Assembly (NCBI RefSeq): GCF_900105985.1
Contig: NZ_FNUB01000005.1
Coordinates: 124,001 to 188,000, forward strand
Direction of reading: 5' to 3'
From: Tenacibaculum sp. MAR_2010_89
GTDB lineage: Bacteria > Bacteroidota > Bacteroidia > Flavobacteriales > Flavobacteriaceae
DNA length: 64,000 nucleotides
Shown here: positions 52,536 through 61,187 of the stretch, one piece after another
Layout of the letters: every line of letters begins with the position of its first letter
Numbering within the stretch: position 1 is the first letter of the stretch
Notes under the pieces: generated by a model
Database searches by the model: none
What the model saw: the letters and a program-made list of their open reading frames with translations, nothing else
Told to the model about the DNA's origin: nothing
Made by a program: the position numbers and the translations under genes

Positions 52536-54392
52536 ATGTGTGGTATAACAGGTTACATAGGCTATAGAGATGCTTATCCGATAGTAATTAATGGTTTAAA
52601 AAGACTAGAATACAGAGGGTATGATAGTGCTGGAATTATGATGTATGATGGAGAGAAAATGCATTTATCAAAAACCAAAGGTAAAGTTTCAGACTTAGAA
52701 GTAATTACCAATAATGATGACTCTAAAAAAGAAGGAAAAATAGGAATTGGACACACTCGTTGGGCAACTCACGGAGTTCCTAATAATACAAATTCTCACC
52801 CTCATTTTTCTCAATCTGGAAATTTAGTTATCGTTCATAATGGTATTATTGAAAACTATGATACTATAAAAAAAGAATTAATCTCTCGTGGATATAGCTT
52901 TCAAAGCGATACTGATACTGAAGTTTTAGTTAACTTAATTGAAGAAGTTAAAAAAAATGAAGGTTGTAAATTAGGAAAAGCGGTTCAAGTAGCATTAACA
53001 AGTGTTATTGGAGCTTATGCTATTGCTGTTTTCGATAAAACAAAACCAACCGAATTAATTGTTGCAAGACTAGGAAGCCCAATAGCGATTGGTGTTGGGA
53101 AAGATAATGAAGAGTTTTTTGTTGCTTCTGATGCTTCTCCATTTATTGAATACACCAAAAACGCTATTTACCTAGAAGATGGTGAATTAGCTATTATCAA
53201 AAAAGATAAAGGTATTAAAGTTCGTAAAATTGACAACGATAAAGAAGTTGATACCGATATACAAGAACTTCAATTAAACTTAGAGCAAATAGAAAAAGGT
53301 GGCTATGACCACTTCATGCTTAAAGAAATTTACGAGCAACCAAAAGCAATAACAGATACTTATAGAGGTAGAATGTTAGCGAATGAAGGTGTAATTCGTA
53401 TGGCTGGTATTGATGATAATATTTCTAAGTTCTTAAACGCTGATAGAATTATTATTATAGCTTGTGGTACTTCATGGCATGCTGGATTAGTAGGTGAATA
53501 TCTTTTTGAAGATATGGCTAGAATACCTGTAGAAGTTGAATATGCTTCAGAATTTAGATACAGAAACCCTATAATTACTCCAAAAGATGTGGTTATTGCA
53601 ATTTCACAATCAGGAGAAACTGCTGACACTTTAGCCGCTATAAAATTAGCAAAAGCAAAAGGTGCTTTTGTTTTTGGTGTATGTAATGTTGTAGGTTCAT
53701 CAATTGCTAGAGAAACTCATGCTGGTGCGTATACACACGCAGGGCCAGAAATAGGTGTTGCTTCAACAAAAGCATTCACTACTCAAATCACTGTGCTTTC
53801 TTTAATTTCATTAAAATTAGCAAAAGCAAAAGGAACATTATCTACTTCTGCTGTTAACAATTACTTACAAACACTACAACAAATCCCATCTCAAGTTGAA
53901 AAACTTTTAGAAATTGATCCTGTTGTCAAAGAAATTGCGTCTGTATATAAAGATGCTAAAAACTGTTTATACCTAGGTAGAGGGTTTAATTTCCCTGTTG
54001 CTTTAGAAGGTGCTTTAAAGTTAAAAGAGATTTCTTACATTCATGCTGAAGGTTACCCTGCTGCTGAGATGAAACATGGACCTATTGCTTTAATTGATGA
54101 AAATATGCCTGTTTTTGTTATAGCAACAAGTAAAGGACACTACGAAAAAGTAGTTAGTAATATTCAAGAAATAAAATCTAGAAGCGGTAAAATTGTAGCT
54201 ATTGTCACTGAAGGTGATGTAACAGTTAAAGAGATTGCTGATCATGTTATCGAGATTCCAGATACTGAAGAAGCATTTACTCCTTTACTAACCACTATTC
54301 CATTTCAATTACTGTCTTATCACATAGCAGTAATGTTAGATAAGAATGTAGATCAACCTAGAAATTTAGCAAAGTCGGTTACTGTAGAGTAG
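52536..54392 (+). CDS. glmS: Glutamine-fructose-6-phosphate aminotransferase
   Basis: 618 residues. Makes glucosamine-6-phosphate for peptidoglycan and lipopolysaccharide. The mature N-terminal nucleophile is Cys2 (MCGITGYIG). Glutaminase domain: HTRWATHG, HNGIIENYD and SDTDTEVLVNLI. Two SIS domains follow (about 290-430 and 455-600), with ACGTSWHAG, ISQSGETADT and GRGFNFPVALEGALKLKEI. Ends in the conserved DQPRNLAKSVTVE. No glmS ribozyme-like leader is visible in the 9-bp gap, as expected for this phylum. Confidence 0.98.
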   Translation: MCGITGYIGYRDAYPIVINGLKRLEYRGYDSAGIMMYDGEKMHLSKTKGKVSDLEVITNNDDSKKEGKIGIGHTRWATHGVPNNTNSHPHFSQSGNLVIVHNGIIENYDTIKKELISRGYSFQSDTDTEVLVNLIEEVKKNEGCKLGKAVQVALTSVIGAYAIAVFDKTKPTELIVARLGSPIAIGVGKDNEEFFVASDASPFIEYTKNAIYLEDGELAIIKKDKGIKVRKIDNDKEVDTDIQELQLNLEQIEKGGYDHFMLKEIYEQPKAITDTYRGRMLANEGVIRMAGIDDNISKFLNADRIIIIACGTSWHAGLVGEYLFEDMARIPVEVEYASEFRYRNPIITPKDVVIAISQSGETADTLAAIKLAKAKGAFVFGVCNVVGSSIARETHAGAYTHAGPEIGVASTKAFTTQITVLSLISLKLAKAKGTLSTSAVNNYLQTLQQIPSQVEKLLEIDPVVKEIASVYKDAKNCLYLGRGFNFPVALEGALKLKEISYIHAEGYPAAEMKHGPIALIDENMPVFVIATSKGHYEKVVSNIQEIKSRSGKIVAIVTEGDVTVKEIADHVIEIPDTEEAFTPLLTTIPFQLLSYHIAVMLDKNVDQPRNLAKSVTVE

Positions 54393-54416
54393 TTCACTTT
54401 CATTAAAAAAATAATT

Positions 54417-54453
54417 AAAAGTCTCAGAATTCTATTTTCTGAGACTTTTTTTA
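54417..54453. terminator. Bidirectional terminator between glmS and the EEP gene
   Basis: Perfect 12-bp arms (54417-54428 and 54438-54449, AAAAGTCTCAGA) with a 9-nt loop and a T run to 54453. It overlaps the last codons of the minus-strand gene ending at 54432. Confidence 0.92.
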
Positions 54454-55400
54454 TTGAAAGTTAAATACACAGGAAAATGATCTGAAAAACCACCTTCATA
54501 CCATGGACCAATATATGTTCTAAAGGGACTACCTTTAAATTTACCTTTATAAATTCTCATCCAAGGTTTCTTGAAAATTTTAGCCTTCGAAAAAATTAAG
54601 CTACTTTCATCATTATCAAAATTATTTGATATAATTATCTGATCAAATAAGTGCCATTCGTTATAAAAAGTTGAAGTTCCATTATTTTTTTTATGCATAG
54701 TATACATAGGGTTGTAAAATTCATTAGTTACAAGATGTTTTTTAACACTCTCACTTGATGGATCATCATTAAAATCTCCCATAATAATAAACTTAGATTC
54801 AACTTTTTCTTCACTCTTTATTTCTTCTATAACTTCATGAACTAACTTTGCTGCCTTAATTCTTTTATGTTGAGTTTTATCCTCTCCATCTCTCCTTGAC
54901 GGCCAATGATTAACTAAAACATGCACTAAATCACCGTTTAAAACTCCTTTAACCACTAGTAAATCCCTGGTGTAATCATGATTTCCATCAGTATCGCTTA
55001 AATGTAATGGATGCGTTTTTGATGATAAAACAGTAAATAAGTCATTCTTATATAGCATTGCAACATCAATACCTCTTTCATCAGGTGAATTGTAATGTAT
55101 ATAACTATAATTATGATTTATAAGATTTTTATGCCTTATTAAATCTTTCAACACTTTAGCATTTTCAACTTCTACTAAACCAATTATAGCTGGAGCATAC
55201 TTTGATTCTTGAGCACCTAAAAGAGGTAATATTGAGCTAATTTTTTTTATTTTATGTCTATATCTATTTTTATTCCATTTCTTCTTTCCTTTTGGAGTAA
55301 AGTCATTATCCATTGTTAATGGATTATCAATGGTATCAAATAAATTTTCAACATTATAAAAAGCAACTGTAAGAGTGTTTTTTCGTTTATTTCTAGACAT
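54432..55400 (-). CDS. Endonuclease/exonuclease/phosphatase family protein
   Basis: 322 residues, no signal peptide. EEP fold: FYNVENLFDT at the start (metal-binding Asn/Glu), IIGLVEVENAKVL, the VNHWPSRRDGE His motif, and FIIMGDFNDDPSSESV, with a closing GGFSDHFPVYLTF (SDH motif). The family hydrolyses phosphodiesters or phosphomonoesters; the substrate is unknown. The last codons form the terminator stem. Confidence 0.88.
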   Translation of the reverse strand: MSRNKRKNTLTVAFYNVENLFDTIDNPLTMDNDFTPKGKKKWNKNRYRHKIKKISSILPLLGAQESKYAPAIIGLVEVENAKVLKDLIRHKNLINHNYSYIHYNSPDERGIDVAMLYKNDLFTVLSSKTHPLHLSDTDGNHDYTRDLLVVKGVLNGDLVHVLVNHWPSRRDGEDKTQHKRIKAAKLVHEVIEEIKSEEKVESKFIIMGDFNDDPSSESVKKHLVTNEFYNPMYTMHKKNNGTSTFYNEWHLFDQIIISNNFDNDESSLIFSKAKIFKKPWMRIYKGKFKGSPFRTYIGPWYEGGFSDHFPVYLTFNKKSLRK

Positions 55401-55737
55401 TTAATCAAAAAAATTTCATCTAATTTACAAAGTAAATATTACAATTAAACATTGTGATAACACAAAGTATTGAAAAATTTTTATTAATTTTTTTTAAAAA
55501 AATATCAAATCAATAAAACTATACAACAACAATTTAATTATTAACTATAAATGTAAATAAAAAACAAGCATAACTCAATGTTAAGTAATTGTTATGCAAC
55601 ACTATAAAGAGTATTAAATAACATAAAAAACATTTTTACATAACACAAAAAACAAACTATAAACAACTAATACACAGTATTTTTACACCATAAAATAAAC
55701 AGAATATTTAACCCTCTATTTATAAAAACCAAGAAAG
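55401..55737. other. AT-rich divergent intergenic region
   Basis: 337 bp between the EEP gene (minus) and the 107-residue secreted protein (plus). It is extremely AT-rich with many A runs. I see no RNA gene and no clean TAnnTTTG box in either direction. Confidence 0.5.
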
Positions 55738-56061
55738 ATGAGAAAATTTGTTTTATTAGTATTTGTTGCTTTGATGAATGTCTCAGCATTTGCAATTAAT
55801 GAAAATCCAGTAAAAGAAGAAATCAGAACCAACATTGTAAAATTATTAGGAAAAGTAGATTTTACTATTGAGAAAGATGTTAAAACTACTATAGATTTCT
55901 TAGTAAACAAAAAAGGTGAAGTAGTTATTTTAGACGTAGATTGTGCTAGTCCAGAAGTTTGTGCTTACATTAAAAGTAAACTAAATTACAAAAGAGTGTA
56001 TAAAAACATAAAAAAATCAGTACAAATATATAAAATGCCTTTAAAGATCGTTAGAAGTTAA
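55738..56061 (+). CDS. Small secreted protein of unknown function
   Basis: 107 residues. Signal peptide about 1-19 (ending SAFA-I). The mature part has EIRTNIVKLLGKVDF, DFLVNKKGEVVILDV, YIKSKLNYKRVYKN and a final YKMPLKIVRS strand, a layout like a truncated TonB C-terminal domain. A likely Cys pair (VDCASPEVCAYI) could form a disulfide. Small exported proteins of this kind are common in flavobacteria with no assigned role. A strong terminator follows. Confidence 0.7.
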   Translation: MRKFVLLVFVALMNVSAFAINENPVKEEIRTNIVKLLGKVDFTIEKDVKTTIDFLVNKKGEVVILDVDCASPEVCAYIKSKLNYKRVYKNIKKSVQIYKMPLKIVRS

Positions 56062-56083
56062 TTAATGAAAGTTGTGTATAATT

Positions 56084-56110
56084 AAAACCTCGCAAAGTCG
56101 AGGTTTTTTT
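56084..56110 (+). terminator. Terminator after the 107-residue secreted protein
   Basis: Perfect 9-bp stem AAAACCTCG/CGAGGTTTT (56084-56092 and 56099-56107) with a 6-nt loop and a run of seven T residues. It reaches the umuD stop at 56109 and may serve both directions. Confidence 0.9.
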
Positions 56111-56543
56111 ATACTTTTTTTATAACGCTAGTTACCACACCCCATATAACAAAATTATTTTCCTTTGTTATTTTAATAACAGGATAGTCAGGATTCTCTG
56201 GTTGTAGCCATACATTGACTCCCTCAACTCTTAATCGTTTAACAGTAAATTCACCATCTAAAAAACATACTGCTATTTTGTTATTTGTTGGTTCAATACT
56301 TCTATCAATAACCAATAAGTCATTATCATCTAATCCTGCCCCTATCATAGATTGACCACTAACTCTCGCAAAAAAAGTTGCTTCTTTGTTCTTAATTAAT
56401 TCTTCATCTAAAGAAATACGAGTCTCTTTAAAATCATCAGCGGGCGAAGGAAATCCTGCAGAAATCCCTATATCTATGTACACTGAACCCTCATTTTTCA
56501 AGTCTTTAATAGAAAAAAAAGTTAATGCTTTAGATGCTTTCAT
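56109..56543 (-). CDS. umuD: UmuD-like autoproteolytic subunit of DNA polymerase V
   Basis: 144 residues. LexA/UmuD peptidase fold: cleavage site Ala29-Gly30 in ISAGFPSPA, nucleophile Ser65 in SGQSMIGAG, general base Lys102 in GEFTVKRL. There is no DNA-binding domain, so it is UmuD and not LexA. RecA-stimulated self-cleavage would activate the translesion polymerase encoded by umuC. Unlike the E. coli operon, umuD is here the downstream gene, 1 bp after umuC. Confidence 0.93.
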   Translation of the reverse strand: MKASKALTFFSIKDLKNEGSVYIDIGISAGFPSPADDFKETRISLDEELIKNKEATFFARVSGQSMIGAGLDDNDLLVIDRSIEPTNNKIAVCFLDGEFTVKRLRVEGVNVWLQPENPDYPVIKITKENNFVIWGVVTSVIKKV

Positions 56544-56544
56544 A

Positions 56545-57798
56545 TTATTTTACTTTAATAATTTGATTAATATTCGTTGTAAACTTTGGAGACAAATGTT
56601 CTTGACGCATTTTCCAAGTACGTTTTAAATCTTGACTAGCTAATTTTATTGCATCTGATTTAAACTTTCTATTTACAGTATCTATTACCTTCATTAAAGG
56701 TTTATGTTTTGGGTTCTCCATTTCAAAAAAGTTTAATTGAAAATTTTCATCTGGTACTAGACCTGTAACTATAACGCCAGCTCTTTTATAATTTACACCT
56801 TTTTTAAAAATTGTCTCAACAGCGTTAACAGCCTCTTTGCTAATTATTAAAGATGAATTTGTTGGATGCGAAAAAACAATTGACTTACTAGCCCGATATC
56901 TTTCATTTTCTTTTTCATGTTTATTACTATTTAAAGATACAATAACCATATGACAACATGAATTTTGCTTTCGTAATTTTTCAGAACAAGACATTGCAAA
57001 AGTAGCAATACGCTCTTTTATATTGGCCAAATCAGAAAAGGTATATTCAAAACTTCTTGTAGTAGCAATAGCCTTTTTATTTAACACATCCTCTAATTTC
57101 AAAACAGATTTACCTCTTAAATCTTGCTGTAACTTCCACTCAGTTATAGAAAAATTTTTTCGCACCCATTCACTATCTAATTCTGCAAAATCTAATGCCT
57201 TAAAACAACCTTTCTCTTTTAGCCTTTTTTGAAGACGATAACCTATTCCCCAAACTTTTTCTATAGGCATCCATTTTAAAGCCTTCATCCTTTTCTCTTC
57301 AGAATCTATAACATAAACACCATTCGTTTCTTCAGGAAAACTTCTTGCTATTTTATTAGCCACTTTACTCAAAGCTTTTGTAGGAGCTATACCAACACAG
57401 GTAGGGATTCCTGTCCACATTGAAATTCGTTGTTTTATTTTTGTCCCATAATCATTGAAATTAACTTTATCAAAACCTTTAAACTCTAAAAAAGCTTCAT
57501 CAATTGAATATACCTCAATATCTGGCGTAAAATTGGATAAAATATTCATTACACGTTCACTCATATCTCCATACAAAGGATAATTTGAAGACAAAACAGT
57601 AACATTATAACTTTTAAATTCCCTTTTAAATTTAAAAGCCGGTGCTCCCATAGGAATAAACTTTTTAGCCTCATCACTGCGTGAAATAACGCACCCGTCA
57701 TTGTTACTTAACACAACCACAGGTTTATGAAGTAAATTCGGATTAAACACCCGCTCACAAGAAGCATAAAAATTATTACAATCAACTAAAGCAAACAT
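56545..57798 (-). CDS. umuC: UmuC-like Y-family translesion DNA polymerase
   Basis: 417 residues. Begins MFALVDCNNFYASCERVFNP, with the catalytic Asp and the steric-gate tyrosine, then VVVLSNNDGCVISRSDEAK and the second carboxylate motif YSIDEAFLEF. The thumb and little-finger regions follow with TCVGIAPTKALSKVANKIA and KVWGIGYRLQKRLKEKG. It copies damaged DNA with low fidelity when activated by UmuD'. It is the first gene of the pair and divergent from hflX with only 35 bp between starts. Confidence 0.95.
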   Translation of the reverse strand: MFALVDCNNFYASCERVFNPNLLHKPVVVLSNNDGCVISRSDEAKKFIPMGAPAFKFKREFKSYNVTVLSSNYPLYGDMSERVMNILSNFTPDIEVYSIDEAFLEFKGFDKVNFNDYGTKIKQRISMWTGIPTCVGIAPTKALSKVANKIARSFPEETNGVYVIDSEEKRMKALKWMPIEKVWGIGYRLQKRLKEKGCFKALDFAELDSEWVRKNFSITEWKLQQDLRGKSVLKLEDVLNKKAIATTRSFEYTFSDLANIKERIATFAMSCSEKLRKQNSCCHMVIVSLNSNKHEKENERYRASKSIVFSHPTNSSLIISKEAVNAVETIFKKGVNYKRAGVIVTGLVPDENFQLNFFEMENPKHKPLMKVIDTVNRKFKSDAIKLASQDLKRTWKMRQEHLSPKFTTNINQIIKVK

Positions 57799-57819
57799 CG
57801 TGTAAAGATAAGAAATTCG

Positions 57820-57827
57820 TACTTTTG
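57820..57827 (+). promoter_or_regulatory. -7 promoter box for hflX
   Basis: TACTTTTG matches TAnnTTTG and ends only 6 bp before the ATG at 57834, so the mRNA may be leaderless or nearly so. It also overlaps a possible TTG start at 57825, arguing against that start. Confidence 0.55.
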
Positions 57828-57833
57828 CACTCT

Positions 57834-59030
57834 ATGATAGAAACACGTAAGGCCATATCTGAAAAAGCGGTTTTAATTGGTATTATAACCCAACAGCAAA
57901 ATGATAAACAATCTGAAGAATATTTAGATGAATTAGAATTTTTAACATCTACTGCTGGTGGTGTTACAGTAAAACGTTTTGTTCAAAAACTAGAAAAACC
58001 AAATCCTAAAACATTTTTAGGTACTGGAAAATTAGATGATGTAAAAGCATACATAGAAACTCATAATATTGGTACTGCTATTTTTGATGATGAACTTTCT
58101 CCTGCACAATTAAGAAATATAGAGAAGATTCTTGATTGTAAAATATTGGATAGAACAAATTTAATTTTAGACATCTTTGCAAACAGGGCACAAACCAGCT
58201 CCGCAAAAACTCAAGTAGAACTAGCTCAATATCAATACCTTTTGCCTAGGCTAACAAAAATGTGGACTCACCTTGACAAACAAAAAGGTGGTATTGGAAT
58301 GCGCGGTCCTGGTGAAACTGAAATAGAAACAGATCGTCGTATAATTAGAGATAAAATTACCCTTTTAAAAAAGAAATTGACCACCATTGATAAACAAATG
58401 GCCGTTCAACGAAAAAACAGAGGTAAAATGGTTCGTGTAGCTCTAGTTGGTTATACCAACGTTGGAAAATCAACTTTAATGAATGTTATCAGTAAAAGCG
58501 ATGTTTTTGCTGAAAATAAATTATTTGCAACACTTGATACAACTGTTAGAAAAGTAGTAATAAAAAACATTCCTTTTTTAATGACTGACACCGTTGGTTT
58601 TATAAGAAAGTTACCTACGCAATTAGTAGAGTCGTTTAAATCTACTCTTGACGAAGTTAGAGAAGCTGATTTATTATTACATGTTGTTGATATATCACAT
58701 CCAAATTTTGAAGATCATATTTCTTCTGTTAATCAAATTTTAGATGAAATTGACAGCGCAGACAAACCTGCTGTTATGGTTTTTAATAAAATTGATGCTT
58801 ATACACATGAAACAATAGATGATGATGATTTAATTACAGAAAAAACTAAAGCGCATTATACTCTTGAGGATTGGAAAAAAACTTGGATGAATGATTTACA
58901 GAAAGAAAGTATTTTTATTTCAGCACTCAATAAAAGTAATTTAGAAGAATTTAAAGAGAAAACATATAATGAAGTTAAAAAGATTCATATTGAACGCTTT
59001 CCGTATAACGATTTCTTATACTTAGAGTAG
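57834..59030 (+). CDS. hflX: HflX family ribosome-associated GTPase
   Basis: 398 residues from the ATG at 57834. N-terminal HflX domain (about 1-190) with PKTFLGTGKLDDVK, DDELSPAQLRNIE and QVELAQYQYLLPRLTKMW, then a glycine-rich GGIGMRGPGETEIETDRR linker. The GTPase domain has G1 GYTNVGKSTLMN, G3 DTVGFIRKLP and G4 NKID. HflX binds the large ribosomal subunit and rescues or splits stalled ribosomes under stress. Confidence 0.95.
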   Translation: MIETRKAISEKAVLIGIITQQQNDKQSEEYLDELEFLTSTAGGVTVKRFVQKLEKPNPKTFLGTGKLDDVKAYIETHNIGTAIFDDELSPAQLRNIEKILDCKILDRTNLILDIFANRAQTSSAKTQVELAQYQYLLPRLTKMWTHLDKQKGGIGMRGPGETEIETDRRIIRDKITLLKKKLTTIDKQMAVQRKNRGKMVRVALVGYTNVGKSTLMNVISKSDVFAENKLFATLDTTVRKVVIKNIPFLMTDTVGFIRKLPTQLVESFKSTLDEVREADLLLHVVDISHPNFEDHISSVNQILDEIDSADKPAVMVFNKIDAYTHETIDDDDLITEKTKAHYTLEDWKKTWMNDLQKESIFISALNKSNLEEFKEKTYNEVKKIHIERFPYNDFLYLE

Positions 59031-59361
59031 TTTTTTTCTTTTAACTCAACATCATATTATTAACATAAAACACCTGAAATTAGTTTTTTTAATTATTTTT
59101 CTATATCTTTAAATTATTATTTTAATATAATATTAACATTTTAAGCCCCCTAAAAATGAAAACGCTCATAAATTTAACACCTTCACAAAAAAAAGAACAT
59201 CAAAAAAGTAATTTTTTAGTTTTTCAAATACAAACATATAATTATTAAAAAACTTCCTAACTAATAATTAGCAAACTAAAATACCCCCTTTTAGAATTAG
59301 TGACTATACACTAAATCTATTTTTTTAGTAAGCAAAATTTATAGGATTTAATTATAAACGT
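59031..59361. other. AT-rich interval upstream of the first exported TonB-like gene
   Basis: 331 bp without a credible gene. It has short poly-A and poly-T runs, an isolated CCCCCTTTT stretch at about 59284-59292, and GCCCCCTAAAAATGAAAA at about 59143. No hairpin of note and no TAnnTTTG box close to 59362. Confidence 0.45.
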
Positions 59362-60093
59362 ATGAGAAAACTAACCCTATTATTACTAGCCCTACTCGGT
59401 TTTCAAGTAGCATTTTCTCAAGAAGTGTGTACTTCAAAATCTGATGTAGAATCCATTAATGAAATTTCTAATGTAACAAAGTGCATAGTTACTGGCACTA
59501 ACAAAATAGATGGTTCAAAAAAAGCATCTAAAGTTATTGTTGTATCTAATAGAAGTAGACATAAAAGACGTCTATTTGAAAATAAAGAAGTTCATACTGC
59601 CAACCAATTACACGCTGCTAATATCAACATCAAAGCAGAAAACAGCAACAACCAATTAAAAATAAACGACTTAAAAAGCAGAATAGCTAAAATAAACAAT
59701 GCAATAGAAGAGGAAAATTCACGTAGAAAAATATCTTTTGACACTGTTGATCAAATACCACAATTCCAATCTTGTTCAGACAGTTCTTTAAGTATTGTTG
59801 ATTGTTTTAATCATGAAATGCAAAAACACTTAGTTCAAAACATTGTGTACCCAGAAGACGCAATTAGAAAAAAAATTACTGGTGATATTTGGATAAGCTT
59901 TGTAATTACAAACAAAGGAACAATAAAGAATATTATTACTACTGGACCTAAAGACAGCGACTCTTTAGAAAAAGAAGCCATTAGAGTAGTTTCATTATTA
60001 CCTAAATTTATTCCTGGTAAACAAAATAATAAAGATATCAATGTTACATATACATTTCCTATAAGCTTTAACCTTGATAATTCACTAGATTAA
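59362..60093 (+). CDS. Exported TonB C-terminal domain protein, paralogue 1
   Basis: 243 residues. Signal peptide-like N-terminus (1-19, ending VAFS-Q) in place of a stable membrane anchor. A basic middle (about 45-80) and a coiled-coil stretch (about 95-125) precede the TonB C-terminal domain (about 145-240): YPEDAIRKKITGDIWISFVI, GTIKNIITTGPK, EKEAIRVVSLLPKFIPGKQN. Cysteine positions in QEVC, TKC, QSC and VDC recur in the paralogue at 60405. It may deliver energy to or scaffold a TonB-dependent receptor, but its anchoring is unclear. A 60-bp palindrome follows. Confidence 0.75.
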   Translation: MRKLTLLLLALLGFQVAFSQEVCTSKSDVESINEISNVTKCIVTGTNKIDGSKKASKVIVVSNRSRHKRRLFENKEVHTANQLHAANINIKAENSNNQLKINDLKSRIAKINNAIEEENSRRKISFDTVDQIPQFQSCSDSSLSIVDCFNHEMQKHLVQNIVYPEDAIRKKITGDIWISFVITNKGTIKNIITTGPKDSDSLEKEAIRVVSLLPKFIPGKQNNKDINVTYTFPISFNLDNSLD

Positions 60094-60109
60094 AGTTATT
60101 GAATATAAT

Positions 60110-60169
60110 ATTAAACAGAAAAGAGTCTAGTTTTTTTAATTAAAAAAACTAGACTCTTTTCTGTTTAAT
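60110..60169. repeat. 60-bp perfect palindrome, possible terminator
   Basis: Thirty-base arms (60110-60139 and 60140-60169) are exact reverse complements with no spacer; the centre is TTTTTTTAATTAAAAAAA flanked by CTAGACTCTTTTCTG and its complement. It lies 17 bp after the paralogue 1 stop. As RNA it forms a long hairpin and may terminate; as DNA it could extrude a cruciform. Confidence 0.85.
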
Positions 60170-60404
60170 TAGTGAACAAGAGAATAAAAACTCATAATAA
60201 AACCTATAACACCCTATTGTAAAACCAACATAAACAACACCTTACCTATTTAGACTTTATACAAATAGCGAAATAAAGTTAAAAAAACAACTTGATTTAA
60301 TTTTTTTTCATAAATTTGCACCCGCTAAAAACAGCTAACTAACTAACAAGCTACTAACAAGTATATTACAATTTTAAGGTTATTAATTTTTGAACTCCCC
60401 TTTT
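60170..60404. other. Promoter region of the TonB/receptor operon
   Basis: Intergenic sequence between the palindrome and the second TonB-like gene. It contains the -7 box at 60311-60318. Nothing else stands out. Confidence 0.5.
60311..60318 (+). promoter_or_regulatory. -7 promoter box for TonB paralogue 2 and the receptor
   Basis: TAAATTTG matches TAnnTTTG, with TTG at 60292-60294 as a possible -33 element (16-bp spacer). The leader would be about 85 nt. Confidence 0.55.
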
Positions 60405-61148
60405 ATGAAAAAAACACTTTTACTCGTAGTATTAGTAATGATTTCAGTTTTTAGTACTACAGCTCAAGAGGTCTGCGCATCTCCAGAAGATGAATCATTA
60501 GATTTAAATAGTATCACAAAATGTACTATTAAGCCATCTAAAAATTCGAAAGACAAAAAAACTAGACAAATTACAGTTAAAGTTTCAGCAAGAAGACGTT
60601 TTCTAAAGAAAAGAGAACCTATAAAAAAGCGTGCAGCTTCTAGTCTTGGAACATTAAACACAGCTGGTGTTAGTAAAATTGAAACTACTCCTAGTATTCA
60701 AAATGAAAAAATAAAAACTAAATCAGTTAGTTTAAAAAACAATATCGAAAGCTTAAAAGAAAAGTTATCTAAAGAAGAAGTTAGGAAAGCTTCAAGATTT
60801 ACTGCTGTTGATAAAATACCTTCTTTTGACACTTGTAATAGTGCAAAAAAAGAAGATAGAATGAATTGTTTTAACACAGAAATGATTAAACATATTCAAA
60901 AGTATTTTAGATATCCTAGTGAGGCTGTAAGAGATCAAATTCAAGGTGAAGTTTGGGTTCGTTTTATTATTGACAAAAATGGATATGTAAGAAATATAAA
61001 AACTCTAGGGCCTAAAAATGGAGAAATCCTAAATGAAGAAGCTAAAAGAGTTGTAACCAAACTTTCACGTTTTAAACCTGCAAGAAGAGAAGGAGAAAAG
61101 GTATCTGTTAAATACGGCTTCCCTATTAACTTTTCTTTAGAAGAATAA
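60405..61148 (+). CDS. Exported TonB C-terminal domain protein, paralogue 2
   Basis: 247 residues from the ATG at 60405; a TTG start 15 bp upstream is possible but adds nothing to the signal peptide. Signal peptide about 1-20 (ending STTA-Q). Basic linker (about 40-80), coiled coil (about 105-130), then the TonB C-terminal domain (about 155-247): YPSEAVRDQIQGEVWVRFII, GYVRNIKTLGPKNGE, EEAKRVVTKLSRFKPARREG. Shares QEVC, TKC and paired Cys positions with paralogue 1. It precedes the receptor gene by 39 bp, so they likely form an operon. Confidence 0.78.
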   Translation: MKKTLLLVVLVMISVFSTTAQEVCASPEDESLDLNSITKCTIKPSKNSKDKKTRQITVKVSARRRFLKKREPIKKRAASSLGTLNTAGVSKIETTPSIQNEKIKTKSVSLKNNIESLKEKLSKEEVRKASRFTAVDKIPSFDTCNSAKKEDRMNCFNTEMIKHIQKYFRYPSEAVRDQIQGEVWVRFIIDKNGYVRNIKTLGPKNGEILNEEAKRVVTKLSRFKPARREGEKVSVKYGFPINFSLEE

Positions 61149-61187
61149 TTCCCAATCACTTTTATATTATAATTAAAATTAAAAAAA

